A DNA stretch of 64,000 nt. Origin: Alphaproteobacteria bacterium HT1-32. Lineage in GTDB: Bacteria > Pseudomonadota > Alphaproteobacteria > Rhodospirillales > HT1-32. The DNA lies in contig WJPL01000002.1 of NCBI GenBank assembly GCA_009649675.1, positions 124,001-188,000 of the forward strand. Reading direction: 5' to 3'. Shown in pieces: positions 54,419 to 64,000 of the stretch. Below the pieces are notes generated by a model, which was not told the origin of the DNA, ran no database searches, and saw nothing but the letters and a program-made list of their open reading frames with translations. A program made the translations under genes and the position numbers. Position 1 is the first letter of the stretch, and every line of letters starts with the position of its first letter.

Positions 54419-55807
54419 ATGACAAATTATGATTTCCACGGCAATGCCCTGACCACCGTGAGCGCCGACGCAGCCGCTGCCTTTGATCATACGCTGGATG
54501 GCTATGCACATTTTTCCCGGGATATCGGAGACCGGCTGAAAGCGGTCTTCGCCGCGGATCCGGAGATGCCGATGGCGCATCTCCTCAGAGGGTACTTTTT
54601 CAAGCTGATGGCGGCAGCGCGGCCGGCAGAGCGGGTGGCAGACAGCCTGCCGGAGATTCGCCGGCTTTGTACAAAGGCAACAGTACGTGAGCAGGGGCAT
54701 TCGGCGGCGCTGGATGCCTGGTGTAATGACGACCTGCCCGAGGCTGTGCGGCTGTGGGACGCCATTCTGGTTGATCATCCCCGTGATTTTGTGGCGCTGA
54801 AGCTGGCGCAGTACGGGCATTTTTACCTCGGACAGTCTGCCGAAGTGCGGGATGCAGTCGGGCGTTGCCTGCATGGCTGGTCGGAGGGGGATCCGCTTTA
54901 TCCGTCCGTTATGGGCATGCTGGCATTCGGACTGGAAGAGACCGGTCGTTATGACGAAGCCGAGGCAACGGGACGGCGTGCCGTTGCACTGGACCCGAAG
55001 GATCCCTGGGCGGTGCATGCGGTCGCACATGTGTTTGAAATGCAGGACCGGGCGGCTGAGGGAATTAACTGGATTTCCGGGTTGCAGGAAAACTGGAATC
55101 AGGCCAATAATTTTCGTTATCATCTGTGGTGGCACCGTGCGCTGATGCATGTTGACAGGGCTGAGTATGACGAGGCCCTGTCGTTGTATGACAACGATCT
55201 GTTCGATGCTGATTCGGAAGAATATCTCGATATCTGTAACGATGTTTCCCTGCTGGCGCGGCTTGAAATGCACGGCATTGATGTGGGAGATCGCTGGGAT
55301 GTTCTGGCCCGGAAATCGAGCGGGCGTATTGACGAACGTCTGATGGCCTTTGCGGATGCGCATTTCAGTCTGGCACTGGCAACCGCTGAACCGGCCCGGG
55401 CTGGTGAAATGCTGGCATCTTTGCGGGATGACAGTTTCGGCAAAGGGGGCTGGACCGACCGGGTCACGACCGATGTCGGTATTTCAATCTGCCGGGCGAT
55501 GATTGCACGGCGCACCGGCGATCCGGGTATGGCCGTCGATCTGCTGATGCCGATCCGCTATCAGCTGCCCGTACTGGGCGGCAGCCATGCCCAGCGGGAT
55601 CTGTTCGCCATGCTGCTGATCGATTCTGCGATTCAGGACAACCGCTGGAAAACAGCAACGGCCCTGCTTTCGGAGCGGGTGCTGAACAAGCCATGCAATG
55701 TCTGGACCCTGCAGAACTATGCAAAGGCTCTGGATCAGGTTGGGGCAGCGGCAAAGGCAGCCGGTGTGAAAGCTGATCTGGAACGACTGATGACCGCAGC
55801 ATCCTGA
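54419..55807 (+). CDS. TTC38-like tetratricopeptide-repeat protein
   Basis: The 462-residue protein lacks a signal peptide and is built of helical repeats. The conserved block LDPKDPWAVHAVAHVFEMQDRAAEGINWISGL and NNFRYHLWWHRALMHVDRAEYDEALSLYDNDLF is typical of the TTC38 family, found in bacteria and animals. Function is not established. It stands alone; the long gap to the RTX gene follows. Confidence 0.78.
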   Translation: MTNYDFHGNALTTVSADAAAAFDHTLDGYAHFSRDIGDRLKAVFAADPEMPMAHLLRGYFFKLMAAARPAERVADSLPEIRRLCTKATVREQGHSAALDAWCNDDLPEAVRLWDAILVDHPRDFVALKLAQYGHFYLGQSAEVRDAVGRCLHGWSEGDPLYPSVMGMLAFGLEETGRYDEAEATGRRAVALDPKDPWAVHAVAHVFEMQDRAAEGINWISGLQENWNQANNFRYHLWWHRALMHVDRAEYDEALSLYDNDLFDADSEEYLDICNDVSLLARLEMHGIDVGDRWDVLARKSSGRIDERLMAFADAHFSLALATAEPARAGEMLASLRDDSFGKGGWTDRVTTDVGISICRAMIARRTGDPGMAVDLLMPIRYQLPVLGGSHAQRDLFAMLLIDSAIQDNRWKTATALLSERVLNKPCNVWTLQNYAKALDQVGAAAKAAGVKADLERLMTAAS

Positions 55808-56132
55808 TACCCGTCTGGCGGATCGAGTCGCCGCTATCTCTCTGTTTATGCTGATTTCAGGTGTTCTGGGGTCGGTTAAAACCTCATCCGTGACATCATC
55901 CGACCGGAATGCGCCGGATAAGATCATGTGGTTGATCCACCCTCCCGATAGGGGTGGTCGTTGTCGATATAAATGCATCGAAATGACTACAATCTACCGC
56001 GATGTGATCGCCGTCATTCCCTCGCGTCAGATCATTGTTAATAAAAGATATCGGGGTTTTTCGTCGCTGCGGGGCGGCATGAGTTAAGGGGTGACCGTTT
56101 AGTGTCGCTCATGAAAGAACGCAGGCGTTGCT
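55808..56132. other. 325-base intergenic region upstream of the RTX gene
   Basis: No gene of normal length. A weak hairpin CCACCC/GGGTGG lies at 55937-55957. An AT-rich stretch (TTGTTAATAAAAGATATC) near 56036 could hold a promoter. A 20-codon basic frame at 56111-56173 overlaps the RTX start in another frame; there is no support that it is a gene. Confidence 0.4.
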
Positions 56133-59100
56133 ATGAACGAGCTAAGCGGTCCGGCTTCCCGGGAGGGAGGTAATCTGACAGAGGCGGGGGAATATACAGC
56201 CGTTTACGATGCTGCCGGCGTTGACAGCATCCCGTTTGATGATGGCTCCTTCCTGACTTCGGCTGATTACCTGCGTGCCGGTCCCGATCTGGTTCTGGTT
56301 GGCGATAACGGCGAACGCGTTCTCATCAGGGATTTCTTTGCAGACGGCACGCCGCCGGACCTGACTGCCGGTGGTGGTCTGGTGATTGATGCGGCGCTGG
56401 CGACGAAGCTTGCCGGGCCTGTTGCACCCGGTCAGTACGCGCAGGCTGGTGACCTTCCGGGGGCAGAGCCGATCGGCACGGTTGATACGCTGGAAGGTTC
56501 TGTCTATGCGGTTCGTGCCGATGGCACGCGGGTCCAGTTGCAGGCGGGTGATCAGGTGTTCCAGGGCGACGTGCTGGAGACCGAAGCCGACGGGCTGATC
56601 AACATTGTTTTTGTCGATGAATCGACATTCCAGCTCGGCGGCGATGGCCGCATGGTGCTGGATGAACTGATCTATGACCCCGCCAACCAGAGCGGTGGCG
56701 GCACCTTCTCGGTTGTTCAGGGCGTCTTCTCGTTTGTGTCGGGCAAAATTGCCAAGACCGGCGTCGATGCGATGGAAATCAAGACTCCGGTTGCCACCAT
56801 CGGTATTCGCGGTACGTCAATTTCCGGCGATGTGGGTGCCCCGGCGCCCGGCCAGGAAGTCGAGGTCACGGTTGTTCTGACCGCTGATGCTGACGGTACG
56901 GTCGGGGAACTGACCGTCACCACCAATACCGGCTTTACCACCACCATCAACGTGCCGCTGCAGGGGGCCAATATTGCCGGGGGCAGCGTACAGACCCGGA
57001 CCTTTACAGCTGACGACTTCAACCAGACCTTCGGTCGTGCCCTGGGTGTCGAGGTGAATGACAACGGATCCGTCACCCGTTCGGACACCCCCCGGCAGAT
57101 ACCCGGCCAGCAGAATGATGACGGCGAAGAGGATCAGCAGGCTGAAGGTGAAAACGAAGGCGAAGGTGAGGGTGAGGGCGGCGAGGAAGGCGGTGGCGAG
57201 GAAGAAGCCGGCCCGTCGCTCGAAGGTCTTGACGGCGAGACCGAAGAGGAAGGTGAGGGCGAAGGAGAAGCTGAGGGAGAAGGCGAAGAAGGAACCGGCG
57301 AAGGGGAAGAAGAGCTTGCTGACGGTGAAGCGCCGGATGGAGAAATTGCCGGTCCTGCATTGCCGGATGAGGCTGGCGGCCCGGATGCCGCGCCGGATGA
57401 TGGACCGAATAGTGAGGGCGGTCAGGAAGGCGAGACCTTTGGGCCGGCCATTGGTGAAGGTGAGCAGCCGGAGGGAGAGCAGCCGGGGGATCTGGACGTT
57501 GTTGCTCCTGCGCCCGAATCTGATGGTCCGGTAACAGGCAGCGACCCGCTTTCCAGTGTTATTAGTGAGGTTTTTGGCGGTGTCGGGAGTAATTCCGGTA
57601 CAGATGACGACGTTGTCGTTGGTGGCAGCAGTTCCGGCAATGATGATAATGATGATATTGTTGTTACATCACCGCCGCCGGCGCCAGTTAATGTAACGCA
57701 GGCAATATCGTATAGTTCGCCGACAACCGTTGTGCTCCCTGCGACGAACGCTAACGGTGATACTGTTGCCTATAATATTACAGGCAGTGCGGGGGCCGAT
57801 AACATCACAACCGCAGGTCGGGGCGATACCCTGAACGGTGGCGCGGGTAACGACATTCTGTTTGCAGGTGGCGGTGGCGACACGATCATCGGTGGCGCAG
57901 GTGATGATTATGTCAATGCGGGTACAGGTGGCGATACCATCATCGGCGGTACCGGGTATGGCAATGACACCTATGATGGTGGCGACGGCGACGACGACTG
58001 GCTTTACTACCCCAGCGCGACAAATGGTGTAACGGTAGACCTCGGTGACCGTTCAGTTCTGATTGATGAAGGCGAGGGCGGTCAGATTGGCGGCCCTGCG
58101 GGTCCGGCGATTAATGGTGAGGACAGCTTCAACGCCTATGGTGAGGATATCGATTACGATCTCATCTCGAATGTTGAGAATGTGGTCACGTCCTCATCCA
58201 GTGACAGGATTAAAGGCACATCCGGCGCCAATACACTGATCGGCAGCGGCGGCGATGATACAATCAGCGGTGAAGCGGGGGACGACTATCTCGTCGGCGA
58301 TTCCCTCAGTGGTGTTACCTTTGTCGGCAGCCATGGAAGTGATGTCCTGAATGGCGGAGACGGCAATGATACGCTTGATGGCGGTATGTATGACGACACC
58401 CTGAACGGTGACGGCGGTAACGATACCCTTTATGGCCGCAGCGGGGATGACGAACTGAACGGTGGTTCCGGTAATGACACCCTGTTTGGTGAAACCGGTG
58501 AAGATTATCTGGATGGCGGTGACGGTGATGATACGCTGTTCGGCGGTACCGGGGCTGATGAAATTGACGGCGGTGACGGTAATGACACCATTGTTCAGGT
58601 TGTCGGCGATGGTAACGATGACATCTATGGCGGCAATGGCGACGGTGACTGGATCGATTATTCCGCTGGCACGGTTGGAATTGACGTTGACCTGAACAAT
58701 TCGTTGCAAAGCGGTGCCAGTCAGTTCGGAACGGACGAACTCTATAACGTAGAGAATGTCCTCGGCACAAATTCCGGCGATACCCTGACCGGCACCAGCG
58801 GTAATAATACACTCTCGGGCGGCGGTGGCGGTGATACGCTGGACGGTGCAAGTGGGAATGACCTGCTGCTTGGCGGCAGCGGGTTCGACACCTTCATCGG
58901 TGGCGGCGGAGATGACAGCATTGAAGGTGGCGGCGCAGGTGCTGTTGATTACACGAACCGGCAGCTGAATGATTTTTCTTTCCTTGTTGATGATAACGGC
59001 ACGACCATTACCGTCACCGATGATCAGGGCAGTGACGGGGTTGATGCTGTCTCCGGTATCAGCGAGTTCCGCTTTAATGATGCGACAATCGTGGCTTCCA

Positions 59101-62100
59101 GCCAGGTCATCACCGATGATTTGGGACAGAGTTCGGATATCGTTGGCGGGCTGGTGAATGACACGCTGGTCGGTCTCGACGGTGATGACACCCTGCGCGG
59201 TATTTCCGGCAATGACGAACTGGATGGCGGCGACGGGAACGATATCCTGCTCGGCGGGCAGGGGCGCGATCTTCTGGACGGCGGTGCCGGGCAGGATACG
59301 CTCGATGGCGGCACGGGCAACGATACCCTCTATGGTGGTGCCGGTGATGACAGTCTGCTGGGCAAGGCCGGGGATGATACCCTGTTCGGCGAAGCAGGTG
59401 CAGATACGCTTGAGGGCGGCGACGGTGACGATACCCTGAATGGCGGTACCGGTGATGACCTGCTGCAGGGCGGTGCCGGTAGTGACAGCCTCACAGGCGG
59501 TACAGGCTCGAACACGGTTGAAGGTGGTTCAGGCGACGACATTCTGGTTGGCGGTGCCGGTAATGACACGCTGGACGGTGGTGCGGATGATGACATCGCG
59601 ACCTATGAAGGGTCCGAAACGCCGGTTACCTTCAGTGTTGATGTGGGAACAGTTGCTCATGGTGCCGGTTCTGACGAACTGACGTCTATTGAAAATGTTA
59701 TCGGCAGCGCCGGGGATGGTGACGTGATTACCGTGACCGGCGAGGGTAATGCCCTTGATGCCAATCTTGCCGACGGCACGGTGAGCGATGGCGGTACAAC
59801 CTACTCGGTCTCAGGTTTCGAGCATATTGTCGGCGGAACCGATGATGATACGCTGGTCGGCGGTGCCTTTGCGGTAACGCTGGATGGCGGCGATGGCGCG
59901 GATACGCTGGAGGCCGGTACCGGTTCCGGCATCCTCAACGGCGGTGACGGTGACGACAGCCTGATTGGTGCTGGCGCCGGGAACGACACATTCACGGGCG
60001 GTGCCGGTAATGACGTGCTGGATTACAGCGCGGTTACGGAAGGCCTGACCTATGTCGATCCGGTGACGGGCAGTGACGCCTATGTCTACCGGCAGGACGG
60101 TTCTTCGAATGTCGCTTTTGAAGATACGATCAGCGGCGTGGAAAGCATCATTCTCGGGCAGGGGGATGATGTCATCCTGTCAGGGAACGGCCGGGCGGAT
60201 AACGTCAACGGCAATTCCGGGGATGATACTTTTATTGCCTCCAGCGGCAACGACCGGTTCGATGGCGGTGACGACTTCGACTGGATTGATTACAGCACCT
60301 ATTTCGGGGCTCAGGGTATTGATGTCGACCTGTCGAATACAGGCGCTCAGGTAACCAATGCCGACTTTGGCACGGATAGGTTGCTCAATATCGAAGGGGT
60401 GATCGGCTCGGTTCTCGACGATACGATTACCGGTTCTGCAGATGGCAACAGCCTGGTCGGCAGTGCCGGCAGTGACACGCTGAATGGCGGCGGTGGTGAC
60501 GATACCCTTGATGGCGGCTCTGGTGATGATGTCATCAACGGCGGTACGGGGACGGATTATCTGACCTTTAATGGTGCCATCGGCGGCATCGACTTTGCTG
60601 CGTCCGGCGGTTCGGTGTCTGTTGCCGGTTTCGGCACGGATAACATTTCCGATGTCGAAGGCGTCATTGGGACAGAATTCGGTGACACGCTGACGGCAGG
60701 CGGCGGTATTTCGATCCTGAATGGTGGCGCAGGTGATGATACTTTCGTCAGCAGCAGTGGTGACGACACTCTGAACGGTGGTGCGGGCGACGGTGATCTG
60801 GCTGATTATTCTTTCGCCACGGGTAGCGTTACAGTCGACCTGAACACAACCTCCGCACAGAATACAGGCTCGGAATTCGGGACAGATGTCCTGTCAGGAA
60901 TTGAAAATGTCATTACCGGCACGGGGAATGACCATCTCCGGGGCGACGCTGCCGACAATACGCTGGATGCGGGTGCGGGTGATGATTTCGTCCGTGGCTC
61001 ATTCGGAAATGACAGCCTGATCGGTGGCTCGAATTCGGGGTCTGGAGACCAGCTCAGCTATGCCGCCTATGGCGGTTCGGTGGGGGTGACGATAGACCTC
61101 GGTACGTCAACGGTTGAAGGCGACGGGTTCACCGACAGTTTTGACGGGTTTGAGGTCTTTGAAGGCTCTACCTATGTCGATACGCTGCTTGGCGATGCGT
61201 CAGACAACACCCTGAACGGAGCTGGCGGAAACGATATTATCTCCGCCGGTGGTGGTAACAACTTCCTCGGTGGCGATGGTGGTAATGATACGCTGACCGG
61301 CGGCACCGGCACGAATACCCTTGATGGTGGTGCGGGCGATGACCTGCTCATTGGCGGGGCCGGTGACGAAACCTTCGTTGGTGGTGCCGGTAATGACACG
61401 GTTGATTATGGTAATGCGGCTGGCGGTATTTCGCTGACCCTGGGGGCCGGTGGCACCGCGGTGGTTACGGCGGCCGGGCATGGCACGGATACGCTGACGC
61501 AGATTGAAGCGATTGTCGGCTCTACTCAGAATGACAGTCTTGGAACATCCGCGGGTGGTGTTCTCGATGGCGGGACGGGCGATGATACGCTGGATGCTTC
61601 CGGCGGCAGTTCCGCTAATACAACCCTGCTGGGGGGTGCTGGTAATGACAGGCTGACCGGCGGGTCTGGAAGTTCGGCGCAGAACCTGCTGGATGGTGGT
61701 TCCGGTGACGACGTCCTGATTGGTGGCACATCGTCCAGCGACACGCTGATTGGTGGCGACGGCAATGACGACCTGACAGCGGGTGCAGGCGCAACCAGCA
61801 CGCTGATTGGTGGTGCAGGTGATGATACGCTGCGCGGATCCACCGGCGATGATACGCTTGATGGTGGCGCGGGGGATGCCGATCTGGCGGATTATTCTGC
61901 GGTGACCGGTGGCCTGACCATCGACCTGTCGAATGCATCGGCACAGGCGGTTGGTGGCGGTCAGGGGAATGACCGGCTGATTGATATCGAGATCCTGCAA
62001 TCCGGGGATGGTGATGACAATCTCACCGGCTCTGATAATTCCGACACCATTCTGGGCGGTGCCGGAGACGATACGATCTTCGGCTCACTCGGCGATGACT

Positions 62101-64000
62101 CGCTGAATGGTGAAGGCGCCTCAGACGAGAACACCCTCAGTTATGATACCGGCGCAATCACGTCCGGAGTCACGGTTGATATGGCCAGCGCAACCGTAAC
62201 CGGCGACGGGTTTACCGATAGCTTTGCCAATTTCGGCAAGATTGTCGGCTCCAATTCCGTCGATACCATGCTCGGCTCGACTGGCGCAGACTCCCTTAAC
62301 GGGCGCTCCGGGAATGACATTATTGACGGCGGTGCGGGCAATGACCGTCTTGCCGGTGAAGGCGGCGAGGACTCCCTCCGGGGCGGCGCAGGTGATGACA
62401 GCCTGACCGGCGATGCCAACGACGATATTCTCGATGGTGGTGCCGGAAATGACACCCTCGAAGGCGGTACCGGCGACGATATACTGTTTGCCGGTGCAGG
62501 TGACGATGTCATTGACGGCGGCACGGGAACCGACTTCGTTTCCTACAGCGATGCGACCTCTGGCATCACTTTCTCGACGACGGAAGGTATTGCAGCAGTC
62601 AGTGGATTTGGCACAGATGCACTGACTGATGTTGAAGGCGTCATCGGGACGAACTTTGCCGACACGATTACAGCGGGTGGCGGCATCGATACGGTTCGTG
62701 CGGGCAGCGGCGATGATTCCATCGGTGTTGCGGGATCAACCTTCAATGGGGTGCTGGATGGTGAGGCGGGCAACGATACCCTCAGCCTGTCCGGTGTCAC
62801 TTCAGGCAGCGCGACCCTGCTGGGCGGGGCCGGTGACGATGATCTCAGCGGTGGTGACGGGAACGAGAAACTGGATGGCGGCAGCGGCAATGATACGCTT
62901 CGCGGCAGCGCCGGTGACGACACGATGGATGGTGGCGCAGGCACCGCTGACGTTGTTGATTACAGTACGGTAACCGACGGCCTGACCGTCAACTTCGGCT
63001 ATGGCGGCGGGCAGCAGGTCACGTCCGGGCACGGAACTGATACCCTTGTTAACCTTGAGGTACTCGTCTCCGGTTCCGGTGACGATACGCTGACTGTGTC
63101 TTCTTCCGGAACGACGGTTCAGGCCGGTGCGGGTAACGACACTGTCCGCGGCGGTGATGGCATTCATACGCTGGATGGTGGCTCGGGCACGGATACCCTT
63201 GATTACAGCATGGTTGGTACCGGGGCGGTTACGGTCGATCTGGCCAATGGCACGGCAGAACATAACGACTTCACCGATGATCTGTCCGGTTTTGAGGTTG
63301 TCGTTGGCTCTGACGATGATGACGTGATCACCGGCTCTGACGCGGGCGACAGCCTGCTGGGCGGATATGGCTGGGATACAATCTCCGGCGGTGCCGGCGA
63401 TGACGATATCGAGGGTGGTTCCGGCCGGGACAATCTGAGTGGCGGTGCTGGCAGCGATACCCTGTCCGGCGGCTCCGGGAACGACCAGATTGATGGCGGT
63501 GCCGGTGACGATACGCTGCTTGGCGGCAGCGGCAGCGATACCCTGACCGGTGGCACCGGTAATGACCAGATCGATGGTGGTGCCGGGAGCGACGTTGTCA
63601 CCTATGCCGGCAATCAGGCTGATTATACTGTCACCGACATTGGTAACGGTGCTTTCACGGTGGTGGATAATGTCGGCAATCTCGGTACGGATACGCTGAC
63701 AGGCGTCGAATCGATTGTGTTCAACGACGTTACCCAGACGTTTATTTCTTATGACCTCACAGGCACCTCCGGTAATGACGTTCTCACCGGCGGCGAACTC
63801 GGGGACACTCTTCAGGGGCTCGGTGGCGACGATACGCTGACCGGTAATGACGGTGGCGATACGCTGGATGGCGGCTCGGGTAATGACTATCTCGATGGCG
63901 GTGCCGGTGATGACAGCATTACCACGGGAACCGGCGATGACAGTGTTGATGCCGGTGCCGGTAACGACAAAATCTATATCGATTCAACCAATACCGGGAC
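56133..64000 (+). CDS. Giant FecR-domain RTX surface protein, 3' end outside the window
   Basis: From ATG 56133 one frame stays open to the window end, giving more than 2620 residues. Residues about 1-100 are an N-terminal region ending before GTVDTLEGSVYAVRADGTR. A FecR-like domain spans about 110-260, with the typical MEIKTPVATIGIRGTSIS. An acidic Glu/Gly-rich linker lies at about 327-500. RTX nonapeptides (GGxGxDxLx) run from about residue 550 to the end in blocks, separated by some fifteen modules of the type DYSxxxxGxxVDL...GTDxLxxxExVxGS. RTX repeats bind calcium and such proteins leave by type I secretion, whose signal would be beyond the window. It is probably an adhesin or surface-layer protein. 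Confidence 0.9.
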   Translation, partial: MNELSGPASREGGNLTEAGEYTAVYDAAGVDSIPFDDGSFLTSADYLRAGPDLVLVGDNGERVLIRDFFADGTPPDLTAGGGLVIDAALATKLAGPVAPGQYAQAGDLPGAEPIGTVDTLEGSVYAVRADGTRVQLQAGDQVFQGDVLETEADGLINIVFVDESTFQLGGDGRMVLDELIYDPANQSGGGTFSVVQGVFSFVSGKIAKTGVDAMEIKTPVATIGIRGTSISGDVGAPAPGQEVEVTVVLTADADGTVGELTVTTNTGFTTTINVPLQGANIAGGSVQTRTFTADDFNQTFGRALGVEVNDNGSVTRSDTPRQIPGQQNDDGEEDQQAEGENEGEGEGEGGEEGGGEEEAGPSLEGLDGETEEEGEGEGEAEGEGEEGTGEGEEELADGEAPDGEIAGPALPDEAGGPDAAPDDGPNSEGGQEGETFGPAIGEGEQPEGEQPGDLDVVAPAPESDGPVTGSDPLSSVISEVFGGVGSNSGTDDDVVVGGSSSGNDDNDDIVVTSPPPAPVNVTQAISYSSPTTVVLPATNANGDTVAYNITGSAGADNITTAGRGDTLNGGAGNDILFAGGGGDTIIGGAGDDYVNAGTGGDTIIGGTGYGNDTYDGGDGDDDWLYYPSATNGVTVDLGDRSVLIDEGEGGQIGGPAGPAINGEDSFNAYGEDIDYDLISNVENVVTSSSSDRIKGTSGANTLIGSGGDDTISGEAGDDYLVGDSLSGVTFVGSHGSDVLNGGDGNDTLDGGMYDDTLNGDGGNDTLYGRSGDDELNGGSGNDTLFGETGEDYLDGGDGDDTLFGGTGADEIDGGDGNDTIVQVVGDGNDDIYGGNGDGDWIDYSAGTVGIDVDLNNSLQSGASQFGTDELYNVENVLGTNSGDTLTGTSGNNTLSGGGGGDTLDGASGNDLLLGGSGFDTFIGGGGDDSIEGGGAGAVDYTNRQLNDFSFLVDDNGTTITVTDDQGSDGVDAVSGISEFRFNDATIVASSQVITDDLGQSSDIVGGLVNDTLVGLDGDDTLRGISGNDELDGGDGNDILLGGQGRDLLDGGAGQDTLDGGTGNDTLYGGAGDDSLLGKAGDDTLFGEAGADTLEGGDGDDTLNGGTGDDLLQGGAGSDSLTGGTGSNTVEGGSGDDILVGGAGNDTLDGGADDDIATYEGSETPVTFSVDVGTVAHGAGSDELTSIENVIGSAGDGDVITVTGEGNALDANLADGTVSDGGTTYSVSGFEHIVGGTDDDTLVGGAFAVTLDGGDGADTLEAGTGSGILNGGDGDDSLIGAGAGNDTFTGGAGNDVLDYSAVTEGLTYVDPVTGSDAYVYRQDGSSNVAFEDTISGVESIILGQGDDVILSGNGRADNVNGNSGDDTFIASSGNDRFDGGDDFDWIDYSTYFGAQGIDVDLSNTGAQVTNADFGTDRLLNIEGVIGSVLDDTITGSADGNSLVGSAGSDTLNGGGGDDTLDGGSGDDVINGGTGTDYLTFNGAIGGIDFAASGGSVSVAGFGTDNISDVEGVIGTEFGDTLTAGGGISILNGGAGDDTFVSSSGDDTLNGGAGDGDLADYSFATGSVTVDLNTTSAQNTGSEFGTDVLSGIENVITGTGNDHLRGDAADNTLDAGAGDDFVRGSFGNDSLIGGSNSGSGDQLSYAAYGGSVGVTIDLGTSTVEGDGFTDSFDGFEVFEGSTYVDTLLGDASDNTLNGAGGNDIISAGGGNNFLGGDGGNDTLTGGTGTNTLDGGAGDDLLIGGAGDETFVGGAGNDTVDYGNAAGGISLTLGAGGTAVVTAAGHGTDTLTQIEAIVGSTQNDSLGTSAGGVLDGGTGDDTLDASGGSSANTTLLGGAGNDRLTGGSGSSAQNLLDGGSGDDVLIGGTSSSDTLIGGDGNDDLTAGAGATSTLIGGAGDDTLRGSTGDDTLDGGAGDADLADYSAVTGGLTIDLSNASAQAVGGGQGNDRLIDIEILQSGDGDDNLTGSDNSDTILGGAGDDTIFGSLGDDSLNGEGASDENTLSYDTGAITSGVTVDMASATVTGDGFTDSFANFGKIVGSNSVDTMLGSTGADSLNGRSGNDIIDGGAGNDRLAGEGGEDSLRGGAGDDSLTGDANDDILDGGAGNDTLEGGTGDDILFAGAGDDVIDGGTGTDFVSYSDATSGITFSTTEGIAAVSGFGTDALTDVEGVIGTNFADTITAGGGIDTVRAGSGDDSIGVAGSTFNGVLDGEAGNDTLSLSGVTSGSATLLGGAGDDDLSGGDGNEKLDGGSGNDTLRGSAGDDTMDGGAGTADVVDYSTVTDGLTVNFGYGGGQQVTSGHGTDTLVNLEVLVSGSGDDTLTVSSSGTTVQAGAGNDTVRGGDGIHTLDGGSGTDTLDYSMVGTGAVTVDLANGTAEHNDFTDDLSGFEVVVGSDDDDVITGSDAGDSLLGGYGWDTISGGAGDDDIEGGSGRDNLSGGAGSDTLSGGSGNDQIDGGAGDDTLLGGSGSDTLTGGTGNDQIDGGAGSDVVTYAGNQADYTVTDIGNGAFTVVDNVGNLGTDTLTGVESIVFNDVTQTFISYDLTGTSGNDVLTGGELGDTLQGLGGDDTLTGNDGGDTLDGGSGNDYLDGGAGDDSITTGTGDDSVDAGAGNDKIYIDSTNTG

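Noticed and set aside
61200-62000. Minus-strand open frame of 266 codons opposite the RTX repeats
   Set aside because: The repeats GGxGxD read backwards give regular Ile/Thr/Ala-rich text without stops; it is a by-product of the repeat composition.
57780-64000. Short tandem repeats resembling a repeat array
   Set aside because: The repeats are multiples of three within one open frame and encode calcium-binding nonapeptides; spacers are not unique in the manner of CRISPR.

Overview
The window reads as a stretch of the chromosome of a free-living, respiring alphaproteobacterium, probably Rhodospirillales-like and perhaps marine. The evidence is the GC-rich coding sequence, a SAM-II riboswitch, a Usg protein, DUF1194 and DUF3422 proteins, three TRAP substrate-binding proteins with two permease sets, a HutF-type histidine pathway, heme A synthase, and a CIRCE-controlled groESL. 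No genus can be named from sequence alone. No rRNA, tRNA, phage, insertion sequence or CRISPR array was seen.

Layout. 1-3582 (minus): tldD, a glutathione S-transferase, a YeeE/YedE membrane protein, a flavocytochrome-c-like cytochrome, and the first codons of its partner. 3657-4958: DUF3422. 5419-7775: a DUF1611 (DgcN-like) gene overlapping a PLP racemase gene. 7784-10767: ctaA, a SAM-II riboswitch with terminator ahead of metZ, and a rhodanese. 10988-15209: a 2-oxoacid:ferredoxin oxidoreductase (two subunits) with a ferredoxin-NADP reductase. 15243-15410: inverted copies of a dispersed palindromic repeat. 15423-18071: small membrane and secreted proteins, a FabF-like synthase with a 49-nt near-perfect palindrome over its ribosome binding site, and a MarR regulator. 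18214-20979: a TRAP-type binding lipoprotein paired with a PAS histidine kinase. 21123-23252: groESL with CIRCE and terminator. 23456-26716: usg and a complete TRAP operon. 26937-29961: DUF1194 and a PaaF/PaaH-like beta-oxidation pair. 30029-36887: the hut regulon (hutC-U-H, then hutF and hutI divergent) with two HutC-type operators. 37001-42507: a 1196-residue fused ABC exporter, a nitroreductase and a GhrA-type reductase. 42620-49994: gamma-glutamyltransferase, a TRAP transporter with an embedded creatininase-family gene, a GntR/FCD regulator, an RraA-fold protein and a MaoC hydratase. 49991-53147: GT2, VTT/TVP38 and ArnT-like GT39 genes with four-base overlaps. 53257-55807: Sel1 protein, nicotinamidase and a TTC38-like TPR protein. 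56133-64000: the first 2622 codons of a giant FecR/RTX surface protein that runs off the window.

How the genes work together. Most of the window is scavenging and catabolism: TRAP importers and hydrolytic enzymes for organic acids or amides, histidine degradation to formylglutamate, acyl-CoA oxidation, and D-amino-acid handling. Ferredoxin-linked 2-oxoacid oxidation, sulfide oxidation and heme A synthesis feed respiration. The least explained parts are the 42.6-50.0 kb TRAP/creatininase/RraA/MaoC island, the binding-protein/kinase pair, the DUF1611-racemase pair, and the palindrome before the FabF-like gene. The island shares a 12-bp palindrome with the other TRAP operon, and two of its enzymes lack canonical family residues.
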